From the NCBI RefSeq assembly GCF_030717945.1, contig NZ_JAVAIM010000001.1:2588631-2652630 (forward strand): a stretch of 64,000 nucleotides of DNA, read 5' to 3'. A program made the position numbers and the translations under genes. The notes under the pieces are model-generated. The model saw only the letters and a list, made by a program, of their open reading frames with translations, was not told the origin of the DNA and searched no databases. Shown piece after piece: positions 44,328 to 55,432 of this stretch (position 1 is the stretch's first letter; each line of letters begins with the position of its first letter). The stretch is from Qipengyuania profundimaris (GTDB lineage: Bacteria; Pseudomonadota; Alphaproteobacteria; Sphingomonadales; Sphingomonadaceae).

Positions 44328-45347
44328 TTAGCCTAAGCGGACCAGGGTCCCCTTGCTCCCCGCGTCCTCATACCGCGCGCTGCGCCCGGTAAATTTGGCG
44401 ATGATATCCGCTGCGGTGCGAGTGTGCTGGCTAACCTTGACGCTCGTGAAGGCACCGCCCCCAGCTAGCGCCATCGGCAACAGCAGCTGATCCTGCAGAT
44501 ACGGCCCAGCAAAGGCGCCTGAAGCCTCGTAGCCGGCCATGCGCTTGCCGGCCGTGTTCCCGATCCGCTCCGCCGACAGGCCCAATTTGCCGAAGCCCGA
44601 GACGACCTCGGTCACGTGCTCGAAAGACGCATCGAGCGTTAGCGCCACGCCTGGCCCCTGGCCAGCGGGCAGATCGCGAATGGCGATCATTGCTTCCTCC
44701 CAATCGGGCAGCGCCTTGAGTGCAGCTTTGCGAATGCGCTGGGCGATCTTGCCATCGCCGAGGGAGGCATGGGAGACCATACCGGAGCGTTCGCGCAATT
44801 CGCCGCGCTCGATGCATTCGATCCGGCGCAGCGGCGAAGGATCGATATCGATTTCGATCCGACCACCCCCGCGTGGAAAGAAGCCATGCCGCTTGATGCG
44901 CGCCGAGATGCGCGGTCCCATGCGCTCGAAGATGGGCAGGAAACACTTGGCGATGAAGTCGAAAGGCGGTGCCATACTGGCGTGCGTGCCGCCCTCGATG
45001 ACCAGATGCGACGGCTTGTCCGCCAGCGCGAGCGGGACAAGCACGGTCTGGAGGACAAGCGCGGTCGAGCCGGCGGTGCCGACAGCGAAGCGGTAATCGC
45101 CCGGCGTCACCGAGCCTGGCTTGAAGACGATGCGGTTGGAGCCGAGCTGCAACCCCTCGCAATCGGCCCCGCCAATGGTGCATGCGGCTTCGGTCGCGGT
45201 CAGGTGCTGACGCATCAGTCCGGGCTGGTCGCGGCCTGCGCGGATCTTCTCGATCGTGAAGGGCTCGCCGGTGACGAGCGAAAGCGCACAGGCGTTGCGC
45301 AGCACCTGCCCGCCGCCTTCGCCTTCGGAGCCGTCGATAGTGATCAT
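44328..45347 (-). CDS. rtcA: RNA 3'-terminal phosphate cyclase RtcA
   Basis: The 339-residue protein has the RtcA pattern: DGSEGEGGGQVLRNACALS at residues ~4-22, FFPRGGGRIEI near the middle, and the nucleotidyl-accepting His in KVSQHTRTAAD near residue 310. It converts RNA 3'-phosphates to 2',3'-cyclic phosphates using ATP. It follows rtcB by 38 bp and is cotranscribed with it from the sigma-54 promoter upstream of rtcB. Length is typical. Confidence 0.95.
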   Translation of the reverse strand: MITIDGSEGEGGGQVLRNACALSLVTGEPFTIEKIRAGRDQPGLMRQHLTATEAACTIGGADCEGLQLGSNRIVFKPGSVTPGDYRFAVGTAGSTALVLQTVLVPLALADKPSHLVIEGGTHASMAPPFDFIAKCFLPIFERMGPRISARIKRHGFFPRGGGRIEIDIDPSPLRRIECIERGELRERSGMVSHASLGDGKIAQRIRKAALKALPDWEEAMIAIRDLPAGQGPGVALTLDASFEHVTEVVSGFGKLGLSAERIGNTAGKRMAGYEASGAFAGPYLQDQLLLPMALAGGGAFTSVKVSQHTRTAADIIAKFTGRSARYEDAGSKGTLVRLG

Positions 45348-45385
45348 GGGTTATTCCTAGATAATCGGATGGCCGCGTGAAGGGA

Positions 45386-46612
45386 TTATCCCTTCACGCA
45401 CACCACCTGCTTCAACGTATGGACGACTTCGACCAGATCGGCCTGCGCGGACATGACCTTTTCGATCGGCTTATAGGCCCGAGGCGTCTCGTCGATCACC
45501 CCTTCGTCCTTACGGCATTCGACCCCGGCGGTGTCGGCGACGTGCTCTGCGAGCGAGACTTCCTTCTTGGCCTGGGTCCGGCTCATCACCCGTCCAGCGC
45601 CATGCGAGCAGCTGTCGAAGCTGTCCGCGTTGCCGAGGCCACGCACGATGAAGCTCTTCGCGCCCATCGATCCGGGAATGATGCCCATCGTTCCTTTCGC
45701 CGCGCGCACCGCGCCCTTACGGGTGACGAGCACGTTCTCGCCGAAGTGGTTCTCGCGCGTCACGTAGTTGTGATGGCAGTTCACCGCCTCGCATTCCGCC
45801 GTGAAGGGCTTGGCGATCTGACCGCGAAGCGCCGCGATCGTGTGCGTCATCATCACGTGCCGGTTGAGCTTTGCGAAGTCCTGCGCCCATTCGACCGCCT
45901 CGACATAATCGTCGAAATGGTCGGTCCCTTCCGGGAAGTAGGCAAGGTCTTCATCGGGCAGGTTGATATGCCACTTGCGCATGTCTTCCTTTGCCAGTTC
46001 GATGAAGTAACGCCCGATCGCGTTGCCCACGCCCCGGCTGCCGGAATGCAGCATGACCCACACCCGCTGCTCCTCGTCGAGGCACAGCTCGATGAAGTGG
46101 TTGCCCGTCCCCAGCGTGCCGAGATGCACGAGGTGGTTGGCGCGCTCCAGCTTGGGATACTTCGCCACGATCCGATCAAACCGATGGACGAGCGTCGCCC
46201 AGACCTCGACCGTCTCCGACGGCGGATCGCCCCAGGCGCCTTTGTCGCGTCCGCCGCGGCCCGAGGAACGGCCATGCGGCACGGCCTTTTCGATAGCCGA
46301 GCGAATGCCCTCGAGATTGTCGGGGAGATCGCTCGCCATCAGTGACGTGCGCGCGGCCATCATGCCGCAGCCGATGTCCACTCCAACCGCAGCGGGAATG
46401 ACCGCGCCCTTGGTCGGAATGACCGAGCCGACGGTCGCTCCGATCCCGACGTGAACATCGGGCATGGCCGCAACGTGCTTGAAGATGAACGGCATCTTCG
46501 CCGCCCGGGCGAGCTGGTCGCGGGCCTTGTCGTCGACGGGAACGCCGCGCGTCCACATCTTGATCGGCGCGCCGTCGCCCACTTGCTGTAGTTCGTAGCC
46601 CGTCTGGGTCAT
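45386..46612 (-). CDS. rtcB: RNA-splicing ligase RtcB
   Basis: The 408-residue protein has all RtcB marks: the metal-binding Cys in GVDIGCGMMAAR, the HSGSRGVGN loop, the NCHHNY metal site and the guanylylated His in SHGAGRVMSR. It joins RNA ends carrying 2',3'-cyclic phosphate or 3'-phosphate to 5'-OH using GTP. It is the first gene of the rtcBA operon, 103 bp downstream of a sigma-54 promoter and divergent from rtcR. The first residues MTQTGYELQQV are usual for bacterial homologues of about 400 aa. Confidence 0.96.
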   Translation of the reverse strand: MTQTGYELQQVGDGAPIKMWTRGVPVDDKARDQLARAAKMPFIFKHVAAMPDVHVGIGATVGSVIPTKGAVIPAAVGVDIGCGMMAARTSLMASDLPDNLEGIRSAIEKAVPHGRSSGRGGRDKGAWGDPPSETVEVWATLVHRFDRIVAKYPKLERANHLVHLGTLGTGNHFIELCLDEEQRVWVMLHSGSRGVGNAIGRYFIELAKEDMRKWHINLPDEDLAYFPEGTDHFDDYVEAVEWAQDFAKLNRHVMMTHTIAALRGQIAKPFTAECEAVNCHHNYVTRENHFGENVLVTRKGAVRAAKGTMGIIPGSMGAKSFIVRGLGNADSFDSCSHGAGRVMSRTQAKKEVSLAEHVADTAGVECRKDEGVIDETPRAYKPIEKVMSAQADLVEVVHTLKQVVCVKG

Positions 46613-46714
46613 CGTTCTGATCCTTATCTGTCAGCCTTAGGGGTGACCGGCCCATTCCGGCCACCCCGGCGTCGTCGTCGCCGGGCGTTCGACCGACCCG
46701 GCACTCAATAGCTT

Positions 46715-46732
46715 TGCAGACAGCGTGCCAAA
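46715..46732 (-). promoter_or_regulatory. Sigma-54 promoter of rtcBA
   Basis: Read on the minus strand from 46732, the sequence TTTGGCACGCTGTCTGCA matches the sigma-54 consensus TGGCAC-N5-TTGCA with one mismatch (CTGCA). The invariant GG and GC dinucleotides are exactly 10 bp apart. It is 103 bp upstream of rtcB, as expected for a gene activated by RtcR. Confidence 0.85.
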
Positions 46733-46805
46733 TTGGCTCCAGACGAGGGCAATCCTCATAAGCTACTGTATCCGTGTGCTTTTCTGAAAACGAGGCCAGA
46801 AGGGA

Positions 46806-46815
46806 AGCACGTGCT
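46806..46815. promoter_or_regulatory. Candidate RtcR upstream activating palindrome
   Basis: AGCACGTGCT is a perfect 10-bp palindrome located about 75 bp upstream of the sigma-54 promoter, a suitable place for an enhancer-binding protein. Assignment to RtcR is inferred from position only. A second inverted repeat, TTTATC (46848-46853) with GATAAA (46860-46865), directly precedes rtcR. Confidence 0.35.
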
Positions 46816-46867
46816 AGGACGCAAATATATATAGAATTCTATCGCGATTTATCCTAATTGATAAAGC

Positions 46868-48502
46868 ATGAAGAGAACGACGGTTATCGGATTTCTTGGT
46901 TCCACCCTCGATGCGAGCAAGCGCGACGCGTCTCGGTGGAGCAAATGGCGGCCAACGGTGGGACTTTGCATGCAGCCCGATCTGCGCGTCGATCGCCTGA
47001 TCCTTTTTCACGGGCGCCAGCACGAGGGGCTGGCGCGCTTCATCGCCGACGATATCGCCAGCGTCTCGCCGGAGACGAGCGTGGAACCGCGCGTCATGAA
47101 TTTCGACGACGCATGGGACTTCGAGGAGGTCTACACCGAGCTGCTCGACTTTGCGCAGGGTTTCGCCTTCGACCCCGAGGCCGAGGACTACTTAGTCCAC
47201 ATCACCACCGGCACCCACGTCGCGCAGATCTGCATGTTCCTGCTGACCGAGGCCCGGTTCATTCCGGGCAAGCTGTTGCAGACGCAGCCGAAACGCGGTG
47301 CGCCCGATCCTTCGGGTGTATGGACCGCGATCGATCTCGACCTTTCTCGCTACGACACCATTGCGCAGCGTTTCGCCGAGGGGAGCCGGGCTAGCACATC
47401 CTTGCTCAAGGGCGGTATCGAGACGCGCAACGCGGCCTTTAACACTATGATCGACGAAATCGAGCAGGTCGCGACGCGCTCTTCCGCGCCGCTACTGCTG
47501 ATGGGGCCGACTGGCGCTGGAAAGAGCGCGCTTGCCCGCCGGATCTACGAACTCAAGGTCGAGCGGCACCGCCTCTCCGGTCCGTTCGTCGAGGTCAACT
47601 GCGCGACATTGAAAGGCGACAATGCGATGGCCGCGCTGTTCGGCCATACCAAGGGGGCGTTCACGGGCGCGGTCGCCGAACGCGCTGGCCTGCTCCGGAG
47701 CGCCGACAACGGCATGCTGTTTCTCGACGAGATCGGGGAACTGGGCCTCGACGAGCAGGCGATGATCCTGCGTGCGGTGGAGGACAAGCGCTTCCTGCCG
47801 GTGGGTTCGGACAAGGAAGTGGCAAGCGATTTCCAACTTATCGCCGGCACTAATCGCGACCTCGTTGTCGAGGTCGGCGAGGGCCGGTTCCGTGAGGATC
47901 TGTTCGCCCGGCTCAATCTATGGACCTTCGCTCTCCCCGGCCTCGCAGAGCGCCGCGAGGACATCGAACCCAACCTCGACTATGAACTGGAACGTTTCGC
48001 CAAAGCGGAAGACCTGCGCGTCACTTTCAACGCCGAGGCGCGCCGGACCTACCTCACCTTCGCAACGAGCAACGCGGCAGCATGGAACGGCAACTTCCGC
48101 GACCTGTCGGCCAGCATTACTCGCATGGCGACGCTCAGCCCGGACGGACGGATCGACGCGGCGACGGTTACCGCCGAAATTACACGGCTCGGGCGCTTGT
48201 GGCACGGCGAGAACAACCGGGCTGGTGGCAGTGCGCTTGCCGAGGTCCTTCCGGAAAATGCCATCGCCCGGATCGACCCGTTCGACCGGGAACAGCTGGC
48301 ACATGTAATCGCGGTCTGCCGTCGCAGTGCGTCGTTGTCGGCTGCGGGCCGAGAACTGTTTGCGGTCTCACGGGGTGAGCGCAAGTCGACGAACGACGCC
48401 GATCGTCTGCGCAAGTATCTGGCGCGTTTCGGGCTTAGATGGGACGATATCGGCTCATGGGCCGTTCGGCGACCGTCCGCTTGTAGTTGTCGAGCGGGCT
48501 AA
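46868..48502 (+). CDS. rtcR: Sigma-54-dependent RNA-repair activator RtcR
   Basis: The 544-residue protein has an N-terminal CARF-like ligand domain (~1-180; TVIGFLGSTLD, YLVHITTGTHVAQICMFLL) that in this family responds to an RNA-derived signal. An AAA+ domain (~185-420) follows, with Walker A GPTGAGKSA, the sigma-54 loop GAFTGA and Walker B GMLFLDEIGEL. A C-terminal HTH ends the protein. The last ~15 residues (beyond RFGLRWDDIGSWA) are Arg/Cys-rich and atypical. It is divergent from rtcBA and controls it. Confidence 0.95.
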   Translation: MKRTTVIGFLGSTLDASKRDASRWSKWRPTVGLCMQPDLRVDRLILFHGRQHEGLARFIADDIASVSPETSVEPRVMNFDDAWDFEEVYTELLDFAQGFAFDPEAEDYLVHITTGTHVAQICMFLLTEARFIPGKLLQTQPKRGAPDPSGVWTAIDLDLSRYDTIAQRFAEGSRASTSLLKGGIETRNAAFNTMIDEIEQVATRSSAPLLLMGPTGAGKSALARRIYELKVERHRLSGPFVEVNCATLKGDNAMAALFGHTKGAFTGAVAERAGLLRSADNGMLFLDEIGELGLDEQAMILRAVEDKRFLPVGSDKEVASDFQLIAGTNRDLVVEVGEGRFREDLFARLNLWTFALPGLAERREDIEPNLDYELERFAKAEDLRVTFNAEARRTYLTFATSNAAAWNGNFRDLSASITRMATLSPDGRIDAATVTAEITRLGRLWHGENNRAGGSALAEVLPENAIARIDPFDREQLAHVIAVCRRSASLSAAGRELFAVSRGERKSTNDADRLRKYLARFGLRWDDIGSWAVRRPSACSCRAG

Positions 48503-49215
48503 AACAGACAATTTCCTCGGCCGTCCGGCGCTGTCATGCGCCACCTTCGGCAGTTCGGGCGATCACGTCAGCCCCACCGCACACCATCTGGCAGACTATG
48601 GTTTCGACAGGGGCCCAAACAAAAGCGCTAGGGTTCGATATCCCGAATTCATGACTTGCGCGAATACTCTGCGTGTCGCGGGAAGGCTTTGCGAAAACCG
48701 CGATCCTGATCCCCCTTGTGCAACTGTAAGAGAACGCATTTTTCCTTCGGGTTAAGCGCCATCCAATCGGTTGCAGCTAGTGGCCTACGTTTTGCATGCA
48801 GATTGGGGGTAATCAAGTGCACCGCGCAAGTGCACGAAGTTCTCGGTTCTGCTGAACCTTGTGCTAGCCATCAGAGCAGCTTCGACAGTTGCCGTGATGC
48901 CAAATCAAGCGAGATAAGACGCCTGTCACCTTAGCGGCGCATGACTTTGACTCGGAGACCGATTGGCGCCGAAGCGCTGCTTCGACTTCGTCCCGTCTCA
49001 CAAGCCTGAAAGTTTGAGCGTCTTCCCCGTTCTGGCCGTCCTGCGCCAGAAACAAACCGTTTGGAAAGACGGGACCAAAATCGCCCAACTATGCCGGTTC
49101 GCAGGTGACCGCCTGCTCCGCCACTTCCCTCTTCAAGCTCTATTGATCCGCACTATTGCGGCTATTGAGACGCTGTTTTAGCTTGCCCTAATCGGTCCAG
49201 GGGAGGGGAAGCGAT
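48503..49215. other. 713-bp region without a recognised gene
   Basis: Short open frames exist on both strands, but none has a ribosome-binding site or recognisable motifs. Two direct copies of AAGTGCAC lie at 48815-48822 and 48828-48835 (13-bp period). AGGGGAGGGG precedes the next gene. It may hold regulatory sequence for rtcR 3' processing or the symporter operon, or be remnant DNA. Confidence 0.5.
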
Positions 49216-49527
49216 ATGTCGGACATTGCCGATAAGTCGAAGTCGTCGACCGAGGATCGCCGCGCATATTGGCGGGCGAACCTGCGACTGCTCGGCACGC
49301 TGATGGCGATCTGGTTTGCGGTGAGCTTCGGGGCCGGGATCCTGTTCCGGCCCTTCCTCGACCAGTTCATGCTCGGCGGATTTCCGCTCGGTTTCTGGTT
49401 CGCGCAGCAGGGATCGATCTACGTCTTCATCGTGCTCATCGCGATCTACGCCTGGCGAATGCACCGGATCGAGCGGGACTTCGCCCTCGATGACGACGAT
49501 GCCGACACGCCGGTGGAGGGCGAGTAG
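49216..49527 (+). CDS. DUF4212 small subunit of a sodium/solute symporter
   Basis: The 103-residue protein has two membrane segments (about residues 28-50 and 62-82) and the DUF4212 pattern: YWRANLRLLGTLMAIWFAVS and FPLGFWFAQQGSIYVFIVLI. It is encoded just before the large solute symporter subunit in many bacteria and is probably its small partner. AGGGGAGGGGAAGCG gives a strong ribosome-binding site. The C-terminus is acidic. Confidence 0.93.
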   Translation: MSDIADKSKSSTEDRRAYWRANLRLLGTLMAIWFAVSFGAGILFRPFLDQFMLGGFPLGFWFAQQGSIYVFIVLIAIYAWRMHRIERDFALDDDDADTPVEGE

Positions 49528-49532
49528 GCGGC

Positions 49533-51308
49533 ATGGCAACGCAGACGCTGATCTATCTCTTCGTCGGGCTGAGCTTCGCGCTCTATATCGGCATCGCGAT
49601 CTGGAGCCGCGCCGCATCGACGTCCGAATTCTACGTCGCGGGCGGCGGGGTAAATCCGGTCGTGAACGGCATGGCCACCGCCGCCGACTGGATGAGCGCG
49701 GCGAGCTTTCTCTCGATGGCAGGGTTGATTGCCTTCATGGGCTATGACGGCTCGGTCTACCTGATGGGCTGGACCGGCGGATACGTCATGCTGGCATTGC
49801 TGCTGGCTCCCTACCTGCGGAAATTCGGCCAGTTCACCGTTCCGGACTTCATCGGGACGCGGTATTATTCGAACATCGCGCGGACGGTCGCGGTGGTCTG
49901 CCTGATCTTCATCAGCTTCACCTATATCGCCGGGCAGATGCGCGGCGTGGGCATCGTGTTCAGCCGATTCCTCGAAATCGATGTGACGCTCGGTGTGATC
50001 TTGGGCATGGGGATTGTATTTTTCTACGCGGTCCTCGGCGGGATGAAGGGCATCACCTATACGCAGGTGGCGCAATATTGCGTGCTGATCTTCGCCTATC
50101 TGGTGCCTGCGATCTTCATCTCGTTACTGGCGACAGGCAATCCGGTGCCGCAGTTGGGGCTAGGCTCTGAACTTGCCGATGGATCGGGCATGAGCGTGCT
50201 ACAGAAGCTCGACAGCTCGCTCGTCGAAATGGGGTTTCCCGCCTATACCGACGGCAGCAAGTCGATGGTCGATGTTTTCTGCATCACCGCTGCGCTGATG
50301 ATCGGCACGGCGGGCCTGCCGCATGTCATCGTGCGCTTCTTCACCGTGCCCAAGGCGTCGGACGCGCGCAAGTCTGCTGGCTGGGCGCTGGTCTTCATCG
50401 CGCTGCTTTACACGACCGCGCCTGCCGTCTCCGCTTTCGCGCGCCTCAACTTCAACGAGAGCGTCAGCGACACGCGCTATGCCGAGGCGCCCGACTGGTT
50501 CCGCAACTGGGAAGCCAACGGCCTGATCGCCTGGCGCGACAAGAATGGCGACGGGGTGATGCAGTACGAGGCGGGCGACGCCTTCGAGGGTGCACCCGAA
50601 TATACACCCGGCGGCATCGGCGTTTCGGGCGAGCGGCTGCTCGACAATGCCGCCACCGACAATGCGAACGAGGTCTATGTCGACCGCGACATCATGGTGC
50701 TGGCCAATCCGGAGATCGCCAATCTGCCCGGTTGGGTCATTGCGCTGGTCGCGGCAGGCGGGCTGGCGGCGGCGCTGAGCACGGCGGCGGGGCTGCTGCT
50801 GGTGATCTCCACTGCAGTCAGCCACGACCTCCTCAAATCGACCTTCCGCCCGCAGATCAGCGAGAAGGGCGAGTTGCTCGCCGCACGGGTCGCGGCGACG
50901 GCGGCCATCGTGGTCGCGGGCATTCTCGGCATCTATCCGCCAGGCTGGGTGGCGCAGGTCGTGGCCTTCGCCTTCGGCCTCGCCGCGGCGAGCCTCTTTC
51001 CGGCGATCTTCATGGGCATCTTTTCCAAGCGCATGAATCGCGAGGGCGCGATTGCCGGGATGGTGACGGGACTTGCCTTCACCTTCCTCTACATCGCGTG
51101 GTTCAAGCTCTGGGCGCCCGACCTCAACACAGCGGAGCACTGGCTGTTCGGCATCTCGCCCGAAGGCATCGGCGTTGTCGGCATGCTGCTGAATTTCGCC
51201 GTGGCGATCACCGTCGCGCGGCTGACCGCCCCGCCCCCGCCCGAGGTTGACGCGCTGGTCGAGAACATCCGCGTCCCGCGCGGGGCGGGTGCTGCCCACG
51301 CGCATTGA
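49533..51308 (+). CDS. Sodium:solute symporter (VC_2705-type, ActP-like) with calcium-loop insertion
   Basis: The 591-residue protein belongs to the SSS family, with about 13 membrane segments; GGGVNPVVNGMATAADWMSA and GIVFFYAVLGGMKGITYTQV are family segments. Between membrane segments, at about residues 330-345, is DKNGDGVMQYE, which matches an EF-hand-like calcium loop. Adjacent acetyl-CoA synthetase on the opposite strand suggests acetate or another short acid as substrate. It follows DUF4212 by 5 bp. The His-ended tail (GAAHAH) is unremarkable. Confidence 0.92.
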   Translation: MATQTLIYLFVGLSFALYIGIAIWSRAASTSEFYVAGGGVNPVVNGMATAADWMSAASFLSMAGLIAFMGYDGSVYLMGWTGGYVMLALLLAPYLRKFGQFTVPDFIGTRYYSNIARTVAVVCLIFISFTYIAGQMRGVGIVFSRFLEIDVTLGVILGMGIVFFYAVLGGMKGITYTQVAQYCVLIFAYLVPAIFISLLATGNPVPQLGLGSELADGSGMSVLQKLDSSLVEMGFPAYTDGSKSMVDVFCITAALMIGTAGLPHVIVRFFTVPKASDARKSAGWALVFIALLYTTAPAVSAFARLNFNESVSDTRYAEAPDWFRNWEANGLIAWRDKNGDGVMQYEAGDAFEGAPEYTPGGIGVSGERLLDNAATDNANEVYVDRDIMVLANPEIANLPGWVIALVAAGGLAAALSTAAGLLLVISTAVSHDLLKSTFRPQISEKGELLAARVAATAAIVVAGILGIYPPGWVAQVVAFAFGLAAASLFPAIFMGIFSKRMNREGAIAGMVTGLAFTFLYIAWFKLWAPDLNTAEHWLFGISPEGIGVVGMLLNFAVAITVARLTAPPPPEVDALVENIRVPRGAGAAHAH

Positions 51309-51318
51309 CGCGCGCAAG

Positions 51319-53256
<1,938 letters not shown>

Positions 53257-53289
53257 CTGTCTCTCCTCGACGATCGTGTTAGCCAAAAA

Positions 53290-55233
53290 TCAGTCCGATG
53301 CCAGCACCCGGTCGACCCCGGCCTGCGTCACCGAGTGATAGGACGCGCGCGTATCGGCATAGATGCGCTGGGCGATGGGGCGGCCCCACTCGCCTTCGCC
53401 CCATAGGGTGGCGAACAGCGGGCGGACGAATTTGGCACGGCCGACGCGGGCCAGGAACTGTTCGACAAGTGGTACGACCGGTTCGTAACGATGGTCGAGG
53501 GCGTAATTGAGCCAAAGGAATAGTTCTTCGTTGTTAGCCGATTGCGAAAGTCTCAAATTGTCGTCGAGGATGCGCATCTCGATCTCGGTAAGATCGGCTG
53601 GCAGATTGGCGAGAAAACGTTGCCGCTCGGCAGATGTCCACCCGAACCAGTGGTCTTCCGGAAAGCTGACGCGCGCCGGCGGGTTAGGGCCATCCACCGG
53701 GGTCGAATAACGCGTCGCGTAATACAAGACGGCTTGATCGACCGCGGCAAAGGCGGCCGGGTCGGGTTTCGCAACATTCTCGGGAAGGCCCGGTTCGAAA
53801 ATCCATTCGCGCAAGGTCAGTCGCTCCGCTTCCGCTTCGTCCCGGACGAGATTGGCCATCATGTCCGCGTAGAACATCTCGCTGGTCGCGGGCTGGAAGG
53901 CGTGATTGTCGAACCATTGGCGCAGCCAGGCATCGAAGCGCTCGCGCCCGACGATGCTTTCGACCGTCATCAGGAAAAACGCGCCCTTCTCGTAAGCAAT
54001 CGCGCTACCAAGCTCGTATTCGCCATCGGTGCTGAGCGCGGTGCCCGGCGCGTCCCTGCCGACCTCGTTCAGCGTCTCGAGGATATTGGCATACATCAGC
54101 GCTGCCTCCTGCTCGGCGCGCTTCTCGCCATAGACCGCTTCCATGATGCGGTTCTCGAAATAGGTGGTGACGCCTTCGTTCAGCCAGCTGTCGCCCCAGA
54201 CGGCGTTGGTCACCAGATTCCCCGACCAGCTATGCGCCAGCTCATGCGCGATCAGCCCGTTGTTCGACCGGTCGCCCGCGATGAAGGTCGGGGTGAGGAA
54301 GGTCATCACCGGGTTTTCCATCCCGCCGTAGGGAAAGGCGGGTGGGAGGACGATCATGTCGTAACGGCCCCAGCGATATTCGCCGTAAAGCGCCTCTGCA
54401 GCCTCGACCATCTCTTCCGTATCGCCGACCTCGGCACGGGCGCGCGGCAATGTGGCAGGCTCCGCCCACACGCCGGTGCGCGGCCCGATCAAGGCGAAGT
54501 CGATGTCGCCCGCGGCAATCGCGATCAGATACGGCGGCACGGGCTTGTCCATGACGAAGCGGAACGCGCGACGACCATTGCCGAGATCCTCCGGCTCGCC
54601 CTGTCGCACCCCGCTCATCACGACATCGAGCGGCTTAGGCGCAGTGATCCGCGCTTCCCACGTCTGGCGGATGCCGGGGCTGTCCTGCGTCGGGATCCAG
54701 GTGCGGTTGAGGATCGCCTGCCCCTGGCTGAACAGGAAGGGATGGACCCCGCCCTCGGTCTGCTCGGGGCTCAGCCATTGCAGCGCGCTTGCATCGGCCG
54801 GCGCGCGGTAGTCGATGCGGATGGTGCGCGCGCCGTTCAGCGTGATCCGCAGCGGTTCGCCCTTGGCGCCCGTTTCTTCCATCGATTCGATTTCCCACGG
54901 AAGTTCGCGGCCGCTGCCGTCGGTGACGCGCGCGATTTCCAGCCCGTTGGTGTCGAGCACGATCGTATCGGCACCCGGTTCGGCCAGCACGTCGAGCATG
55001 GCGGTGCCGCCGACGCGCCGGGCATCGAAATCGAGGTCGAGATCGAGCGCGACATGCGTAACGCGAGCCCGCTCCGGTTCGGCCCAGGTCTGCGTGTCCT
55101 CGGCCTCGGGAGTCGTGAGGATGGGCGAGACCATTCGCGCAGGGTTGGCCGTGTCGGCGAGAGGCGCCGCCTCCATGGTCGTGCATGCAGCAGCGCTCAG
55201 CGCAAGGATGGTAGCAAGGGTGATTGAGCGCAT
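53290..55233 (-). CDS. M1 family aminopeptidase, lipoprotein
   Basis: The 647-residue protein has a lipoprotein signal with LALSAAAC at residues 8-15. The M1 catalytic set is complete: GGMENP exopeptidase motif, HELAHSWSGNLV zinc site, and NEGVTTYFE supplying the third ligand Glu. The C-terminal half is the helical domain seen in leukotriene A4 hydrolase-like aminopeptidases. It likely trims peptides in the periplasm. Start 55233 is chosen to give the signal peptide. Confidence 0.92.
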   Translation of the reverse strand: MRSITLATILALSAAACTTMEAAPLADTANPARMVSPILTTPEAEDTQTWAEPERARVTHVALDLDLDFDARRVGGTAMLDVLAEPGADTIVLDTNGLEIARVTDGSGRELPWEIESMEETGAKGEPLRITLNGARTIRIDYRAPADASALQWLSPEQTEGGVHPFLFSQGQAILNRTWIPTQDSPGIRQTWEARITAPKPLDVVMSGVRQGEPEDLGNGRRAFRFVMDKPVPPYLIAIAAGDIDFALIGPRTGVWAEPATLPRARAEVGDTEEMVEAAEALYGEYRWGRYDMIVLPPAFPYGGMENPVMTFLTPTFIAGDRSNNGLIAHELAHSWSGNLVTNAVWGDSWLNEGVTTYFENRIMEAVYGEKRAEQEAALMYANILETLNEVGRDAPGTALSTDGEYELGSAIAYEKGAFFLMTVESIVGRERFDAWLRQWFDNHAFQPATSEMFYADMMANLVRDEAEAERLTLREWIFEPGLPENVAKPDPAAFAAVDQAVLYYATRYSTPVDGPNPPARVSFPEDHWFGWTSAERQRFLANLPADLTEIEMRILDDNLRLSQSANNEELFLWLNYALDHRYEPVVPLVEQFLARVGRAKFVRPLFATLWGEGEWGRPIAQRIYADTRASYHSVTQAGVDRVLASD

Positions 55234-55432
55234 CGAAGTCTCCGGATTGGTGGCGCGGCCGGATCCCGAAGGGAGGATCGGCAACTCTATTGCGGTGGCT
55301 ATCGCCTATCGGTGGGCGGCAATCCACCCCTAGCGTGAAATCGTATGCCGGGGGCTGGCCAAGGTTCACTCAAGCTGTATTGTTAACGTTATCAGATCAA
55401 GGAGCCGGACGACCGGCCGAAGGGGAGACCAT

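Noticed and set aside
48864..49088. A 74-codon minus-strand frame in the rtcR-symporter gap
   Set aside because: It needs a TTG start with no ribosome-binding site, and no family was recognised.
53542..55227. A 561-codon frame on the plus strand
   Set aside because: It is antisense to the M1 peptidase, whose signal peptide and zinc motifs are intact.
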